A program made the position numbers and the translations under genes. A DNA stretch of 64,000 bases from positions 43,523,053 to 43,587,052 of the forward strand of contig NC_084702.1 in the NCBI RefSeq assembly GCF_028389875.1, read 5' to 3'. Origin of the DNA: Rhea pennata. Taxonomy: Eukaryota > Chordata > Aves > Rheiformes > Rheidae. Numbering within the stretch: position 1 is the first letter of the stretch; each line of letters opens with the position of its first letter. The notes under the pieces are model-generated. The model ran no database searches, was not told the origin of the DNA, and worked only from the letters and a program-made list of their open reading frames with translations. Of the stretch, positions 1 through 13,500 are shown one piece after another.

Positions 1-2693
1 AGAATAATGTTATTTTATGCTTTAAGACTTTTGTTGGTGTGTGAAAACATGAATAATCAGAAAAGCTCATGCCTTGCTTTAGTGACGGTATGGATTAAGT
101 AGTAAGATGGCTTCTGTAGGGTCTTTGGTAAGAGCTGTCGATGCTCAGCATTTCCCCAGATCAAATCAAATGTTTTGGGGAGAAATGATTGAATTGATTC
201 ACTATTTCCTGTATTCTTATTGAACGCTTTTATTTCCTTCCATAAGCAAGTAAAGCTCCAATTGTGTAAAATGGAGGGATTATGGAGGAATGGCAGCAGC
301 AGCTAATTAGAAGAGCCACTCTCCTGTGGGAGCTGATTCTGGAAGAATCGCTCATCTTAAGGCCCTGATTCAGGGACATATGTCAATAGTGTGGATAGTG
401 CTTAATCATGAGATCGATATTTCAAATTAAGCACACGTCCTTACTACTTGGCCAGGAGCAGGTTTACAATAGCATTTCCCTACTGTTTAAGAACACAAAG
501 TGCTAATTTCCTTTGAAACGTTTTCTTGCCATCTTATTATTCAAATCTCTGCGGAGCTGTTTTGCTCTCAGGAGCTTCAGTAATATCTGAAGAGGTTGTT
601 ACTGACCATGATTAAATGGAGAAGTTGTGGGGTGGCTCAGGCAGGGGCTGGTTGAAGCTGTTCCCAGGTGAGGATATAAGATGCAATGCAAGATGTAAGA
701 TAATAATGTAAAACGTAAGATGTCTAAAATTGTTAACTGTAAGACGTGCCTATTAAGCTAACTTTGCAGTGATCTACTTCTCGTAAGACTTTTAAACACT
801 CATGCCAATACACAGACTTGAAATGCCTAAATATGCTTTGAACCTCTTGGAGTTTTACCCTTTGGCAAAACATTTAACCGTGAAAGGGCTTACAAGTCTT
901 GGCCTCCAGACTCATCCCCTGCAACCAGGCACCCATGCGTTTGGAGTACGCTTGAAAGCATTTTCTTGTGAGCAACAAAGCTGGCCAGGACCTGCTTGTG
1001 TTTCCTTTCCTTTCTGATGTTATCAGCAGGCAGGAGACGTGCAGGTCTGTCTCGCTGGGGTTCAGCTGGAGTCTGAGCTGTGCCTGCAGTGCCAGAGCCG
1101 CACTTCTCGCCTGCGTGTGTGTCCTGAGCGTGGCTCGGGCCCAGCACCCGGGACTTTCCCGTGAGCTGGTGGACTAAGGTCCTTGAGCAGGACCTGCTGC
1201 AATGGCTCCATCTTGGAGACTGTGTGTGCTTTTTCTGGTTCTGGGCTGCAATACAGATGTGACAGAAACTCCACATATGATAAAATTTGACTAAGATAAA
1301 TACAGGTGCATATAAAGATACAGGGGTATAATGGTGCATGCCAAAGACAGGAAGGAAATCTGAAGTATGAGATAATGAGGCAGGGTAGGTGAGGCCGCAG
1401 CAATGATAAGGGAGAGATTTAAACTACAGGCAGTGCCAGCAGCAAACGCTATTCTTATTTCTTATAGGCAAAAGCTGGCTTCTCTTGCTAAATTAATCTT
1501 TTCTCGGATAAAGTTGTGCATGGAAACTCTGATATCATCCAGTTTAAGTGAGATATTTTATGGATGTCTGTGGGGTACTTGCTCTTCCCCAAGCAGGTTG
1601 TTTAATTTTCAAGTGGGCATTGCAGGAAGAGCACAGGTAACTCTGACTTACTATTCCTCTCATGCTTGTTGCTCTCCGTAGCCTTTTAGTGGATCTCCAC
1701 CTTCTGAAACTCAAGCTGATTTTTCACATTTGCTCCAAAATTAGCAAGCAATGCCAGCGTGCTGGCAACAACAGAATACCAACACGAGGGCAGCAATTCC
1801 CAGGAGCAGCCTCTTCTAGAACTAGCAGCACAGCATGTATTAAATCCACCTCGGAGCTTGGGTGCTATTAAGGGGGAAGAAAAATTAGGCTTAGCTGACA
1901 GCCCACCCAGAAATAGCAGTCAGTGAAAAACAGCCCCTTGCCTGTTTCCATGTGCATGGAGCTGTGATGAAGCCCCTGGCGTAGCCTGTGAATACATCAC
2001 CTTATCGACAGCCTTCCCTCCTCCATCGCAGCCCAAATCCCTGCCGATCGTTCCCTCAGGGGCTGCAACAGCCCTTTAAACAGCCCCCCAGACCCAACAG
2101 GAATCGGGGAAATGGATGTGGCTTGTGTATTTCCTTCCCTTCTGGGTTTTCTCGAAGCAATTTGGAGAAGGGGGGTTTCCCAGCAGGGAGCAGCTCTCTG
2201 GTTAACAGTCGATAAAGCAATCCTTCAATGCTGCCCTGACTGGGCAAAACAGAGGTGTTCATAATAAACCTATATTAAAAAGTTGCTGCCCCCCTCCTCT
2301 GAGGAAGTGCCTGTGATAGCAAAAAGATGGATAAACAAATAATCCTCTGGTTTTAATGAACACATCCATTATATCAGCAATAGTTATGGCAACGGGAATT
2401 ATGTACTTCGAGACAGCATCTCTTGTGCCTTGTAAACACCTCAGCCTTCTGTCAGGGTCTCCGTTGGGGCTATTTACAGCTTCAATATTACAAGGTAGCT
2501 ACTGTCTAATTATACACAACTGGATTGGTTTCTACCACTCAGGTCCTTGGTTAACCCTTAATAATAATTAATTTTTTCCTGTTATACTGTATATCAACTT
2601 AAAACTTTCAAGATGCTAAGGTGTCCCGGAAGAATAGAAAACCTATTAAGATACCAAGACATGCATACTTTGCAACTTCTGTTTTCATCAGCG
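1..2693. other. Intergenic, no gene seen
   Basis: AT-rich DNA with homeodomain-type TAATTA words and no credible coding region. The only repeat-like piece is at 358-465. Short frames such as 890-1339 (-) lack any family resemblance. Confidence 0.7.
358..465. repeat. Possible third piece of an ancient palindromic repeat
   Basis: AAGGCCCTGATTCAGGGACA followed by AGTGCTTAATCATGAGAT and AAATTAAGCACACGTCCTTA resembles the palindromic reptile repeat whose arms read GGGCCTGATCCAGCAAAGCACTTAAGCACATG...TTAAGCAC. The central CATTGACTTCAATGG is not visible, so the match is partial. Confidence 0.33.
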
Positions 2694-3245
2694 GTAAAAG
2701 GCCCCGAAGAAGAAGAGCAGCACAAAGCCACTGGAAGTGGCACCCGGAGCCCGTGCAGTAGCGCCCGCGTCGCAGAAGGCCCCGCCGGTCTCTGCTGGTT
2801 TCCGCGAGGATCTGGGCAGCGCCCGGGACGCGGCGCCCGTGGCCGAGGGTGCCGCTTGGAGCGACGCTAGGGAGCCAGCGCGCGGCGGGCGGCGCGGCTC
2901 GGGCGGCGGCGTTGTCCTCAGCCCTAACCTCGGAGGGCCGGGGAACGCGCGTCCCTCCCAAACCGGAGGGGAGGCGGCGGTTGATTTAACGCTAAGGTTT
3001 TCTGCGTTGATCAAAATCCCCGGAGAGAGGTTTTCTGCGGCCGCGTGAGCGCGGGACGTTCGCTGGCACGTTAGAAGGCAGAGCGGACCTTCGCACCCCC
3101 GGTAACGTTCACCGCGTGATTGCCCGGGGCGCCCACGCAAACGTGGCCGCTGGGCGTCCGCGCCGCTGAAGGAGCGCGACCGGACGCAAAGAGGAAACCC
3201 TCTCCAAGCTCAGTCTGACGTGCCTAGAAGCGCGCAAGGAAGAAC
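2694..3245. promoter_or_regulatory. CpG-island-like islet 1, far upstream of EFNA5
   Basis: GC content and CpG density jump at about 2694 (AAAAGGCCCCGAAG) and fall after about 3245. The core 2750-2960 is packed with CG dinucleotides (for example GCGCGCGGCGGGCGGCGCGG). It contains no protein I recognise; open frames on both strands here reflect the base composition. It resembles an unmethylated CpG island and could be an orphan promoter of a non-coding RNA or a distal regulatory element. Confidence 0.6.
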
Positions 3246-6200
3246 AGCCTTTCCCGGCTCTGTCCTGCCCCTGTTTTCAGTTCCTATTGCTGTCTCGTTG
3301 GAGGGAGATGCTCCAAGGTTTGTGAGCCTTTCTAAATTTGTTACTGGGCTTATCTACTAAAGCAGGACTTTGAAACCTGCATGTGCATTGCTCTGAGCTA
3401 ATGTTCTGCACTATTCTCTTCTTTGCAAAATTGCAGGTTGCTTTTATATTTTGCTATATAGCAAAACATTTTTCTGTGCTTGTAATTAATTTCGTTTGTT
3501 TTTGTGTAATACGGGTCAGAGATGACAAGAAATGGCTCAGCTGCTCCTGAATATTACATCACAAAATTTTGCACAGGGCTAACGCACCAAGCGAAAGGTG
3601 GAGTCAAGAGAGAACTGGAACAGAAATGGCAAAAACGAAGCTCCAGATTGTCTGGCAGTGATGCAGTGTACGGTATCATAACACCACCGCACCCTCTCAG
3701 CCTGCTGATTTGTATGAATTGAAGCTCTTTTTTCACCTTCTTGAGTGCAAGTTAAAAAAGGAAAGCATGTATGGCAGAGTTGTGCGATCTAAAATTTTAT
3801 TTTTTTTCAGAAAGGCTTCAGATTTTTCTATTTTAGATTTACTTTTTTATCTTTTTTCCTGATCTTTCGTTTTGGTATCTGCCGAAGCAGGCTAATTTTC
3901 ATTTTTACTTTTAATTTTCTTCACCTCTCCATACTCTACCTTTTCATGTTTAGAGAGGTTAGAGTGGCAAAAGACAGGGAATGTTGCAGAATTCTTATTA
4001 AGCAATGTGAAAAATCTGCAGAAGTTTTAAAGTAGAGGGGATGGGGATGGAAAAAGAAAAAAAATACAGAAAATGCAAATAAAAATTTTGATTTAGTTTT
4101 GAAATAGCACAAAAATAATGTTTTTAAGTTTGTCATAAGACACTGGGGAAAAATCGACAAAGACATTTATGAGCCAAAATAAATTCATCTTTTTAAAAAA
4201 TTTCTAGGAAGAAGGAAAAAAAAATTTGAAAATCCTTGGTATTTTCTATTTAAACCTCTTATTCTGGTCAGTAATACCTAGATTTTCAATCATGTTGCTA
4301 ATCCTGTGGTCCCACTATAGCTGCTGGTTAGAAGTTCAGCAATCAGTTAAAACCCATGTAATTTAACCCATTTAGCGTATGCTGATACGGTAACATCACC
4401 TATATTTAAAGGTGGATAAATTCTGGACCCAAAATGAAAAATTGCAAGCAATGAAAAAATTACTCTAATCACGTGCCGAGTCATGAAAGCTTGAAACGGT
4501 TTTTCAAAAAATGTATACAGGCAAAAATTTGTACGGGCATTCATACCACCCGATCAAATAAGGTGTAAGGCAGCAGGTCGCGATTCCCGCAGCCCGCGTG
4601 TCCGTGGGGTTGGTAGAGGGCCCGTCACAGCGCTCAGCGACCCCCACCCCGGGCAACGGGAAACCCGGGTGTGTGCAAGTTGGGTCAAGCGAAATGCAAC
4701 TCAACCAGCCGCTGGGCACCGTGGGGGTGCAACCCGCGTCGGCGCTCGGAAGACCAGACCGGTCTCGGGGGACGCTTTGGGGTGCAGAGCGTGGAGGCGC
4801 TGGAGGTATGGTGGCGTGGAGGGGGCCGGGGGCTGCCACTTGTCCTCAGCTTTGGCTCGCTTGTGGGCTGCCTCTTGCACCTCCGTGCTTCTGTGGCGTA
4901 GTCAGTGCGTTTGTAAAATGGGTGGAAAATTGTCTACTTCGGGAGGATTTTTGCTGTCTCAGACTTATACTTTGAGATGAAAAGTGCTCTGCAAATGCCA
5001 CGTAATAATAATTGTGAATACTTCCAGCTGTACCCTCAGTGTTCATATTTATGTAGCAGCAGGCTGGAAACATCACAAAAATATAAAACAAATGTAGGCC
5101 TCCCGAAGTCGGTTAAAACCCCCAGCCAGAGCCTTCCCTAGTGAGAGTCCCTATTGCTCTGCTGGGTGCTGCCGAGTGATGTGATGCTGGAAATAGAGCA
5201 ACAACAGGAAGATCAGGAGCTCTCCCTTGCCATATGAAAAAATATCCCCCGGTGCTTCAAATAAATTCTCAGCTGGCTGAATTCATCTTTCTGTGAGAGG
5301 TATTAATATATTTTAAAAAACGAGCTCTCCACTGCATTGCAAGTTCCTTGTTGCCTCGTTTGGTGGCCCCGACAGAGGCCTCGGCAGAGCTTTATTTAGA
5401 AGGACACTGGAGGAGGGGAGATTAAACAGGCTTCTGGCTGCATTCAATTTTCTCTGGTTTGGGGAGATTTTGCACCTTTCTTGCAGATTGTACCGGCTGG
5501 GATTAGCACATTCCATTTCCTGGACTCTTCACAAGACCGAGAACTAAAGAAAATTAAAATAAAGGTCAGTGAACTTGGCTACACTTTTCTCTTGCTAAGA
5601 ACTTGTCCACGTCTGCTTCTTTTTTGCTTTGATCATTTCTTGTTTTGGCAGGCTATAAGTGTGTGTGCACATGTAGGGCTTTTATGTTTCTCCGTTCCCT
5701 CTACGTAATCACTATGTGAGCTCATCAGGATTCAGCCTATTTCCGTTTGTTTATGGAAATAATTTCCATGTACCTTTGCTTTTGCTCTTTCAGCAGATTT
5801 GCTCTTACTTAGTGATTGAGGATATTACAGGGTAACGCAAAACACTGATGCGTGGTGCATCCTTTTTGTGGCTTAAAGTTGGCGGCCCAGGGCAGAGGTC
5901 CCCAAACTGCTCCTCCGTCCCCAGCGCAGCTGGGGGAAGCCTTGTGGTTGGGGCTGCTGGTCCCTGTGGCTGCTGGTCCCTGGGGCCACGAGCACCTATC
6001 GCAGACATACTTTGAAGGTCCAGCACCGAGCGCGCCTCGTGGGGAATTGTGTAGAGCTGCTGGAGGATTTCCCTGGTCTCTGCCAGCCCTCAGCCTCGGT
6101 GATGGGATTTTGGGAGGTGGACACCCATCTCCTGTGGTCTGAACCGAGAGCACCAAGCTCACTGTCGCCCCGGCCGTCAGTCAGTCATGGGGTAGTTGAT

Positions 6201-9200
6201 TTTGGTCGCTATTAGCTCACACTGGATTTAAATCAGTAAAATGGTTGTCGTTACCCACTTTTTGAGCCAAGTGGTAGCCTTTACACATCCCTGCGCCTAA
6301 CTTCTTATCGTTGCTCTGAAAAATACACAGAGCACTGTTTTGTGTGACACCACCCTCTCTTGGAACAGAGCTGGGACTGGGGCTGGCAGTTTTAAACTGC
6401 ACTTGTTGGCTTAGGAAATGCTCTGGGAACTGTGTGGCGAACAGATGAACAGCTTCTGCTGACTCGACTTGGTGGCATTGCAGCCCCCCCCCCCGACATC
6501 GTGCAGAGGGGGCAGCCCCTCAAAAACTCCCGTGCGAGTCCAGGGGAGCAAGGCAGCAGCGAGGGCTACGTTGACAGGTGCCTGCAGGGCCTACGCAAAA
6601 CACTAATCTCGGGGTGGGGATCCTGCGGCCGCTGTTGGCTCGCCTGCAGCGCGCCCGCTTGCCGTTTAGTTGTGTGTCGAGAGGCTTTCTGCCAGTTCCC
6701 CATTAGTGTGCACTAAGGAGGTTCAGCTCCTGTTGGATTTTCACAGTCAGTCGGTGCAGTGGCGTCCAGGGGAAGTCAAATAAGGGCAGATACTTTATGC
6801 AAGAGGATCCGAAGCGTGGTTGAGCTCAGCTACACCCAGAGGGAACAGCAGAGGGTGAAACAGCTTGAACTGGGGAGGCCTTAGCGCTTTCTTCCTCTTG
6901 CCTCTAATTGCATGTTCTAAGCATCTTGGGCCTACAAATAGATTTATAGCACATGGCATTAGTGTGTCTTTTCATTTCCTTTTTTCTCCTCTCTCACTAA
7001 TATATTTTAAGTTAAATCTCATTAATTCCAAGGTTACCAAACTGCATCTGCTCTTCTGGGTGGTGAGACTCGCTGAACGCGCTAACTTTTCACCTTTCCG
7101 CTTCGCAGTGGATTCAGACAAGGTGAAAAGGAGCGTGTCGTTCTCCAGGATATACCACAGCGCTAGTGACTCAGCACAGTCAGTCCTAGGAAATATAATA
7201 CATCCTGCTACAAGTCTCACTTCTTGCTTTATATTATATTTCAAGTGAGCAAACCGATGTGTGATCTTGCGATCTGTGATTCCTGCTCAGCTCAGAGATT
7301 AAAAAGGAAGATTAGGATCGGAGAGAGAGGGATTTACAGGTATTATGGGCAGAGAAAATAGTAAATATTTGATTAAGGGTAACACGTAAAAGAATGTATT
7401 CAGAGTGCAGCATTTTACTTAGTCTAACATATGTCAAGAATACCTCAAAGTCAAAATTCTTGTCAGCAAGTCAGACTCCACCAACGACGCTGAAAAACGT
7501 GTTTTGATGCCACAGGAGACGAGGTGCAGTTTGCAGACATTTTGTACTCAAAACCTACTTACCCAGTTCCAGCCGCGGAAAAGCTGGCAGCCGGCTAAGC
7601 GCCATCTGGGGCGCTCTGCACGACGGAGCTCTGCGGAGGCGCTTGGGAAGGTGGCTAGTCCTCAGCACTCGTGTGATTTTTACTAGAAGACCGGCTGTGG
7701 GGAAACCGGGAAATCATTGAAACATATGCTACCGGAGGAAGGCGGAAAAGAAAGGCTGCCTGTGCTTTATTGCTGGGCTAGACATTCCCCGGCTGTAATA
7801 TGAAAAGAGAAGTGAATCTCTAGCAGGTTGGTACCAAAAGGGATACCTAGGGCACTAAATACTGCGAGCGTGAAAAGTAAAGTATGCATACATTGGGAAC
7901 GGGCCATTACCAACGCTCTGCTCAAAGTGCCGAGGCAGGACTCGTGGTGGTGATATATTTATCAGCGATTAAGAGAAGCAGCAAGAACACCGAGGCATTT
8001 TCACTGATGCTGCTTACGCTGGGAGATGCTTCAGAGGGCTTCACTTTGCCCCTAAGGCAAGGGGCGAATCAAATTGGCAGACTGCAAATGTATAGGGGGA
8101 GGAATTTTGAACCACTTGGGCTAATTGTTCTGTTGTACGTTAACAACTCGGCATGTCTATCTGCTCTTTGAAAACCTCTACTTGGCTATTTGTTGCTTTG
8201 GTGGACAGAAAGTTGGACTTAGGATGTGCAAGAAAAGGAACAGAAGCTAATACCCAAAATCTTTTCGTGTCACTCTGTACAGTGCTGGAGCACTTCCACT
8301 TGCTCTCCTGCTCGGCTCATTTTCCTGTCAGTGATGCAGCAGAAATTAATAAGGATTCAGAGACTAGACGTGAACTAATGCGTAACTGTCCTGACACTTC
8401 TGAGTTCAAGTGATTGGCTCTCCTTGACCTTCTTGGCGAATTGATTAATGTAACTATTAATGAGAAGAAATTGAAGCCAGGCGACAAAAGGGTAATGTCA
8501 TTCCCCTCTCTCTCATCTACTGCAGGAATGATGTCTCCGATTATGCAGATTAAACTTTGGCCACCTCTGTTCCCAGATCAACAAACACATCCATGCTACC
8601 TCTTCCCCCTCGCCTTTGTAGTTAAGAAGTGACACAGCATTGAAGGTCACGTTTCATGCCCGTATGACACTCAAAAGTCCTGCTATAAGCGCACCCTGCC
8701 GACAGGCGCCTGTTTTCACCGTGGACCCATACGACGGCCTGCAGCACGCTCTTGCTCAGGGTGGCTGGCAGCGCTTTAGCAACTGGGATCTGCGGTGAAG
8801 ACGGTGGTGGCGAGGCTATGCCGCAACGTCCTAGGCTCGTGCCCTTTAGCTACCGCAGCCCTTGAAGAACTCGGCTGTGGAAATCACATATATCAGGAAG
8901 CCCAGTGCAGCCAAGTAATAAAAAAGGCAAACTGGATGTGGATCCAAGGGTCTTTCGTAGCGTCCGTTCGTAGAGGCGGGCACGCAACAGCCTGCTAAGC
9001 CAGGACACAGCCAGGCACGTGTGAAAAATGATCTCTCCGACAATAATTCCACTGGTGACAGATAATCAGAAATTTAAATGTTATTCTCAGCTTCAGAGAG
9101 TTCCTAAAATAATGGAGGATGCATAAGGCCATTTGTATTTGAAGAGAGAAGCTAAATAATTTAATATTACAGAGCAGGATGCACAGCACTGGGCAGATAA

Positions 9201-10139
9201 ATGATGAAATCCCAGTGCAGTCTATCTTGTGCAGTTGCCACACTAATTACAGATCAATTACTTCCCAGTTGTTTGCAACCTTATCAAAGAATAGTAAATT
9301 TACTGAGAGCAAAATGTGATAAGATGACTTTTCATTACTACAGTAGATTTGTTGAAACAGCCCTGACATTGAGATTAATAAAAGCTTTCCCAAAGGTAAT
9401 ATGATCTGTATGTATAGAGTAAGAATTTTAAAAGCTGAAAACTCGATCCTAGGAACTATAGAGAAATTCTTGCTTCTATTAATTGTTATCGTGAAACATC
9501 CTTAATGCATGAGGTGTGGGTGGAGGAAAGAAGAAAATGAGTCTGATAAAACTGAAAGCTTGTTATAAAAATGTAAATATGCCTTTTACTTTCCCCTGAT
9601 CAGGTAACGAATGAGAGCAAAGTGCAACAACCTGAGAAAACACGCAATTCATATTTTAAAGAAGTTTACAGCACTGATAAGGGAGTGCAGGAGAACAAGG
9701 GTTGTTTTTTATAGAATATTAGCACATAGAGAAGAAAGCAGTGAATCTACAACACGTCAAAATGACTGAAATGCAGTTCTGTTGTTTGAGAAGAGCCCTT
9801 ACGCATCAAAATGTCTTGATATTTTTTCCTAGAATTTCCACTGGCTTGCTGTGTAAATCATGAGAGTTCTCTATGCATCAGTTTGCATATCAGCAATATT
9901 TGCTTACACCCCCAAAACTTGTTCTTGAGGTAAATTTATAAATATTTACTGTTCTCAGGTTTGCAGATTCTGGAGAGTTATGATGATTGCAGTGTTGTTA
10001 TTTTTTAGCTCTTTTACAGCTTTTTAGAGTTTTTTTTCCCCCCTCAAATCTACCAGTCTTGGAAAAAATAGAATTTAGCTTGTAGGCATCTGATTTAAAC
10101 TGCAATAATTTAATGTTTTTGTCACGATGACAATTGCTC
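3246..10139. other. Intergenic, no gene seen
   Basis: Mostly AT-rich, with the small islet at 4560-4810, milder GC-rich parts near 5.9-6.15, 6.5-6.7, 7.55-7.65 and 8.7-8.9 kb, and a C12-type run at about 6485. GGCTGCTGGTCCCTG is tandemly doubled at about 5952-5981. No ORF resembles a known protein. Confidence 0.7.
4560..4810. promoter_or_regulatory. CpG-rich islet 2
   Basis: A 250-base GC-rich block (CAGGTCGCGATTCCCGCAGC, CCCGGGCAACGGGAAACCCGGG and similar) in AT-rich surroundings. CpG is frequent but less dense than in islet 1. No recognised gene or repeat. Confidence 0.4.
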
Positions 10140-10540
10140 AAAATACCATAGCTGCTCCTCGCTGCTGCCCCGGTCCTCTGGGAGAAGCCGGCGCTCTTAT
10201 CCGGAGCGGATCCTGCTGCACCATTTATTACCCGAGGACAGTTTAACGAACTAGCGAGTCCTAACGAGGCTGAAGCCCAATTTGTACGTGGCCTAACGGG
10301 GCCCCGGGTGTTGGACTGCTAGTCCAGGAAAGCCACGACTGGGGGTGCAAGGGGCACAGCCTTCCTGCGTGCGCGAGGAGGACGCGTGGGCCGTGCCGCA
10401 GCGGGGGAAGCCGTGAGCCGCCGGGCTGAGCCCTTCTTTCCCGCGGCCTGCCTGGAGCTGGGCGATTGGGAGATGAGGATCCTCCCTCGCCCTGGTGCTC
10501 TTCGATTACCCAGTCTGGACGTACCCTCCGAGCAGCAATT
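10140..10540. promoter_or_regulatory. CpG-rich islet 3 with a splice-donor-like site downstream
   Basis: GC- and CpG-rich DNA (GGCCCCGGGTG, GAGGACGCGTGGGCCGTGCC and similar) flanked by AT-rich sequence. It is followed at 10611-10619 by CAG|GTAACA, a good splice-donor match. An open frame runs through it: from ATG 10473 to a stop at about 10901, 143 codons, resembling no family I know. It could be a first exon of an unannotated transcript or chance. Confidence 0.4.
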
Positions 10541-13500
10541 CTCCCTGGTGGAAAAAGCATCGCTCCAGGGTGCCAAAGCATCCTTTCAGGATGCCAAATT
10601 GCTGGCGATTCAGGTAACAGCAGGTCTTCCCCAGCCCTATTTATCATTTGTTTTTATCAGATCAGTGACTTCTCTCAGACACAATGTGGAGAAGTATGGA
10701 TTTACTGATTTCTATAGGAGTTGGATTAGGTGCTCTTTTAAGAAGAGTCTTTTCATAACTGACCACAGAGATGACTTGTATATTGAACCCAGCAATCTCG
10801 GATGCCATGGCCTTGAACATCCAGAAAATAACAAGAGAATGATTAAGATGGTTTTTGTTCCATGGAATGCCACCATTTATAAAAGGGCTGTAAAAAATTA
10901 ATCAGTTAATGGTGGTAAAGCGTTTTAGAGAGAAAAAAAAAAGAATTTAGATATAATGTATCAAGCAATGCATTTATCTAAAGATTGCTGTTAATTATGA
11001 AATAAAATCACCTATTCTTTTAGTTAACATATATTCCAGAGAACAGAAAAAGAATAAAGCTCAATTTAGTGAGTAATTTTTTAATAACAAAATCACTAAT
11101 ATGGCTTATGTAATAAATTTATGAACCAACTATCTCATCCCTTGAATACATATATCTTACTTTAAAATAAGTTAAAAGAATATGGTGCAAAGGCTTAAAA
11201 GCTAAGAATCTCAAAATATAGCCTTCTAATTCCCATGGCTCTGATCATGTTTTATCAGGAAGTGTGGGCCATGCTAGAAGACTCTGTAAGAGACTCAAGG
11301 GCGAATGAAAATGAAATCAGGTCTCTGTGTTCTTCCCTAGCATTTCCTGTTTAGCTTAAGCAGCTCCTCCTCAAAGTTTTGACCTTTTCAATCCTATTCT
11401 CAGGTGCTTAATTTATGTCTGCAAGGCAGGATTTAAAGCCAAGAAAATACCTGGACTAAGTGCTGGAAAGTTAACTGTGGAGATGTTGTGCCTCAGTCCC
11501 TCCTGTGGATCTGTTGCCTGGATAAGGTATGTTGTGAAGGTAACCTTAACCTGTGATTTCTGCTGAGAAGCCTTGAATTTGTAAGACACTACACAATCAT
11601 GGCAGATATATCATTGCTAAGTCCATTGCAGCTGGCAGTCAAGACTCTCGTGTCTGTTCGAAAGAGATAGAAACTACAAATATGACTGTAGCATTCAGAA
11701 AAGGTTACTTTTCACCTTTGCCTAGCTATGCAGATCCTACCTCATTTCAGATGTCCTCAGAGGGATTTGTCACTTTTCTGAGACCAGAGCTTCTGTAAGG
11801 ACGGGTAGCTTGTACCAGTTCTGCTAAAGGACCCCAAAGAGTCGCACTAGTTCCAGAGGCTTAAGCAACCCCATGTATTGCCCTAAATTGCTTTTCTAAA
11901 TGCAAGTGTAGGTATTGGGAACTGCCATGGCTTAGGACCACCCTTCGGTTAAACCTTTTCTTGCTTTAACTCCTGCATATGTGTTGGAAGGTGAGAGCTT
12001 TTGGAGGAGATGTGCAGAATGATTCCAGAGCTGAACCTAGCACTTACTAAACTGATGAGATCTGTGTTGCATCTGGCCCACAGATGCTAGTAAAAACTCC
12101 TTTATTACAAAAGAGAGCAATAGCCGGAGTTGCCTAAAGCCTGAGAGAGACAGCAAAGAAGCTATGGTGAGATGAGAGAAGAAATTGCACAGAGTAAGAC
12201 TGCTTACCCAGGCATGAAGAAACAACAGTGAAAATGTGAAGGAGCTTTTCAAATCATTGCCAAGCACTTATGCAAAGTATAGTAGAACCAGTGACTCTCC
12301 TCTTCACCTTTGTCCCACAGTGTAGTAGGTTACAAGGAAGTTTAAACCAGGGCATTCAGCAGACAAACAAGGAAATCTTTCTTCTCTAGGTGAGCAGTCT
12401 ACAGAGTTCCTGATATGACAGGTCACATAGTTGAAAAATCTGGGTACACTTATGACAGCTCACAATATTTATAGTTGCACAAATTTGCCCAGGAATAAGC
12501 ATGGCACAGAAGCTGTGCAAGCCCGAACAGACTCATGTGTGTTCAGTGCGCTGGTGTGTCTGCCCTACTTGTGACACACAGGCATGTGGAGAGCTTCTCA
12601 AGCGTCTGGCACGGGTTGTCCAACACAGAGGGAAACCACTCTCAGTGGAACGGGTGCCATGATCCAGCATAGCAAATCCTGTGCTGTTAAACCAAGGGTT
12701 TAAAGTGGTTTCTTAGAATTCAGAGGGGCTTTTCCTTTTTAAGCAACAATGGAAAATAATCTGGATAGACCCTGACCCTTAACCCACAGCAGTGAATGTC
12801 TCAAGCATGGTACAACGGATCAGAGTTGTTCTTGGTGGCCTTTGCCCTTCAGCATGTCTGAAAGGCAAACTTCTCACAGAATCAGAGATAATCACCGCTG
12901 AATGCTTAGCACCCTGGGGTTTCTGCCCTAGGGCAGGGGGTGGTGGAAAGGTGACCTTTGGCGGTCCCATCCAGCCCTTTTCCCTGGGATTCTATAATTC
13001 ACACCGTTAACTAAAAACATTCCAGTGAGTTTTGAACCAACTCCAGGATGAATGTGACGTATATAACAAATCCTGCCCAAATAGCCTTCATCTGAACGTA
13101 ACTTCTCTTAGTAAGTGGAGTTTCTTTCAACGACAAGTTTTGCTTCTTGCTATGTGTCGCATTATGCCGATGCTGATTTTGTGCTTCAGTACAACAGACC
13201 TATATCAATAAATTAAAGCTACCATAATTCGTAGAGTCTTTCATGGTAAGCAGATGAATAGAGTCAAAAGTCATAGACCTGATGAGTCTGTTTTATACAT
13301 GTTACCTACCTACAGTTACCCAGCCCAGGCCCAGCTGATGCTGGCGTTTAACATGCAATGGTGGTGCTCAGTGCACATCCAGGATTTCTGGATTTTGCCA
13401 GACATGGGGAAGTCTGGAGAATCACTCAGCCTGGGTGGAGAGTAGCTCCCTGCTAAAACCAGTAGGCTTGGTATGCCTGTGTTTCACTTCTCCTCTGTAG

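Noticed and set aside
6016..6036. REST/NRSF-like half site (CCAGCACCGAGCGCGCC)
   Set aside because: Only the left half fits; the GGACAG right half is missing.
11240..12040. Stretch that reads like old repeat-derived DNA
   Set aside because: I could not match it to any family or find termini, so it is not called as an element.
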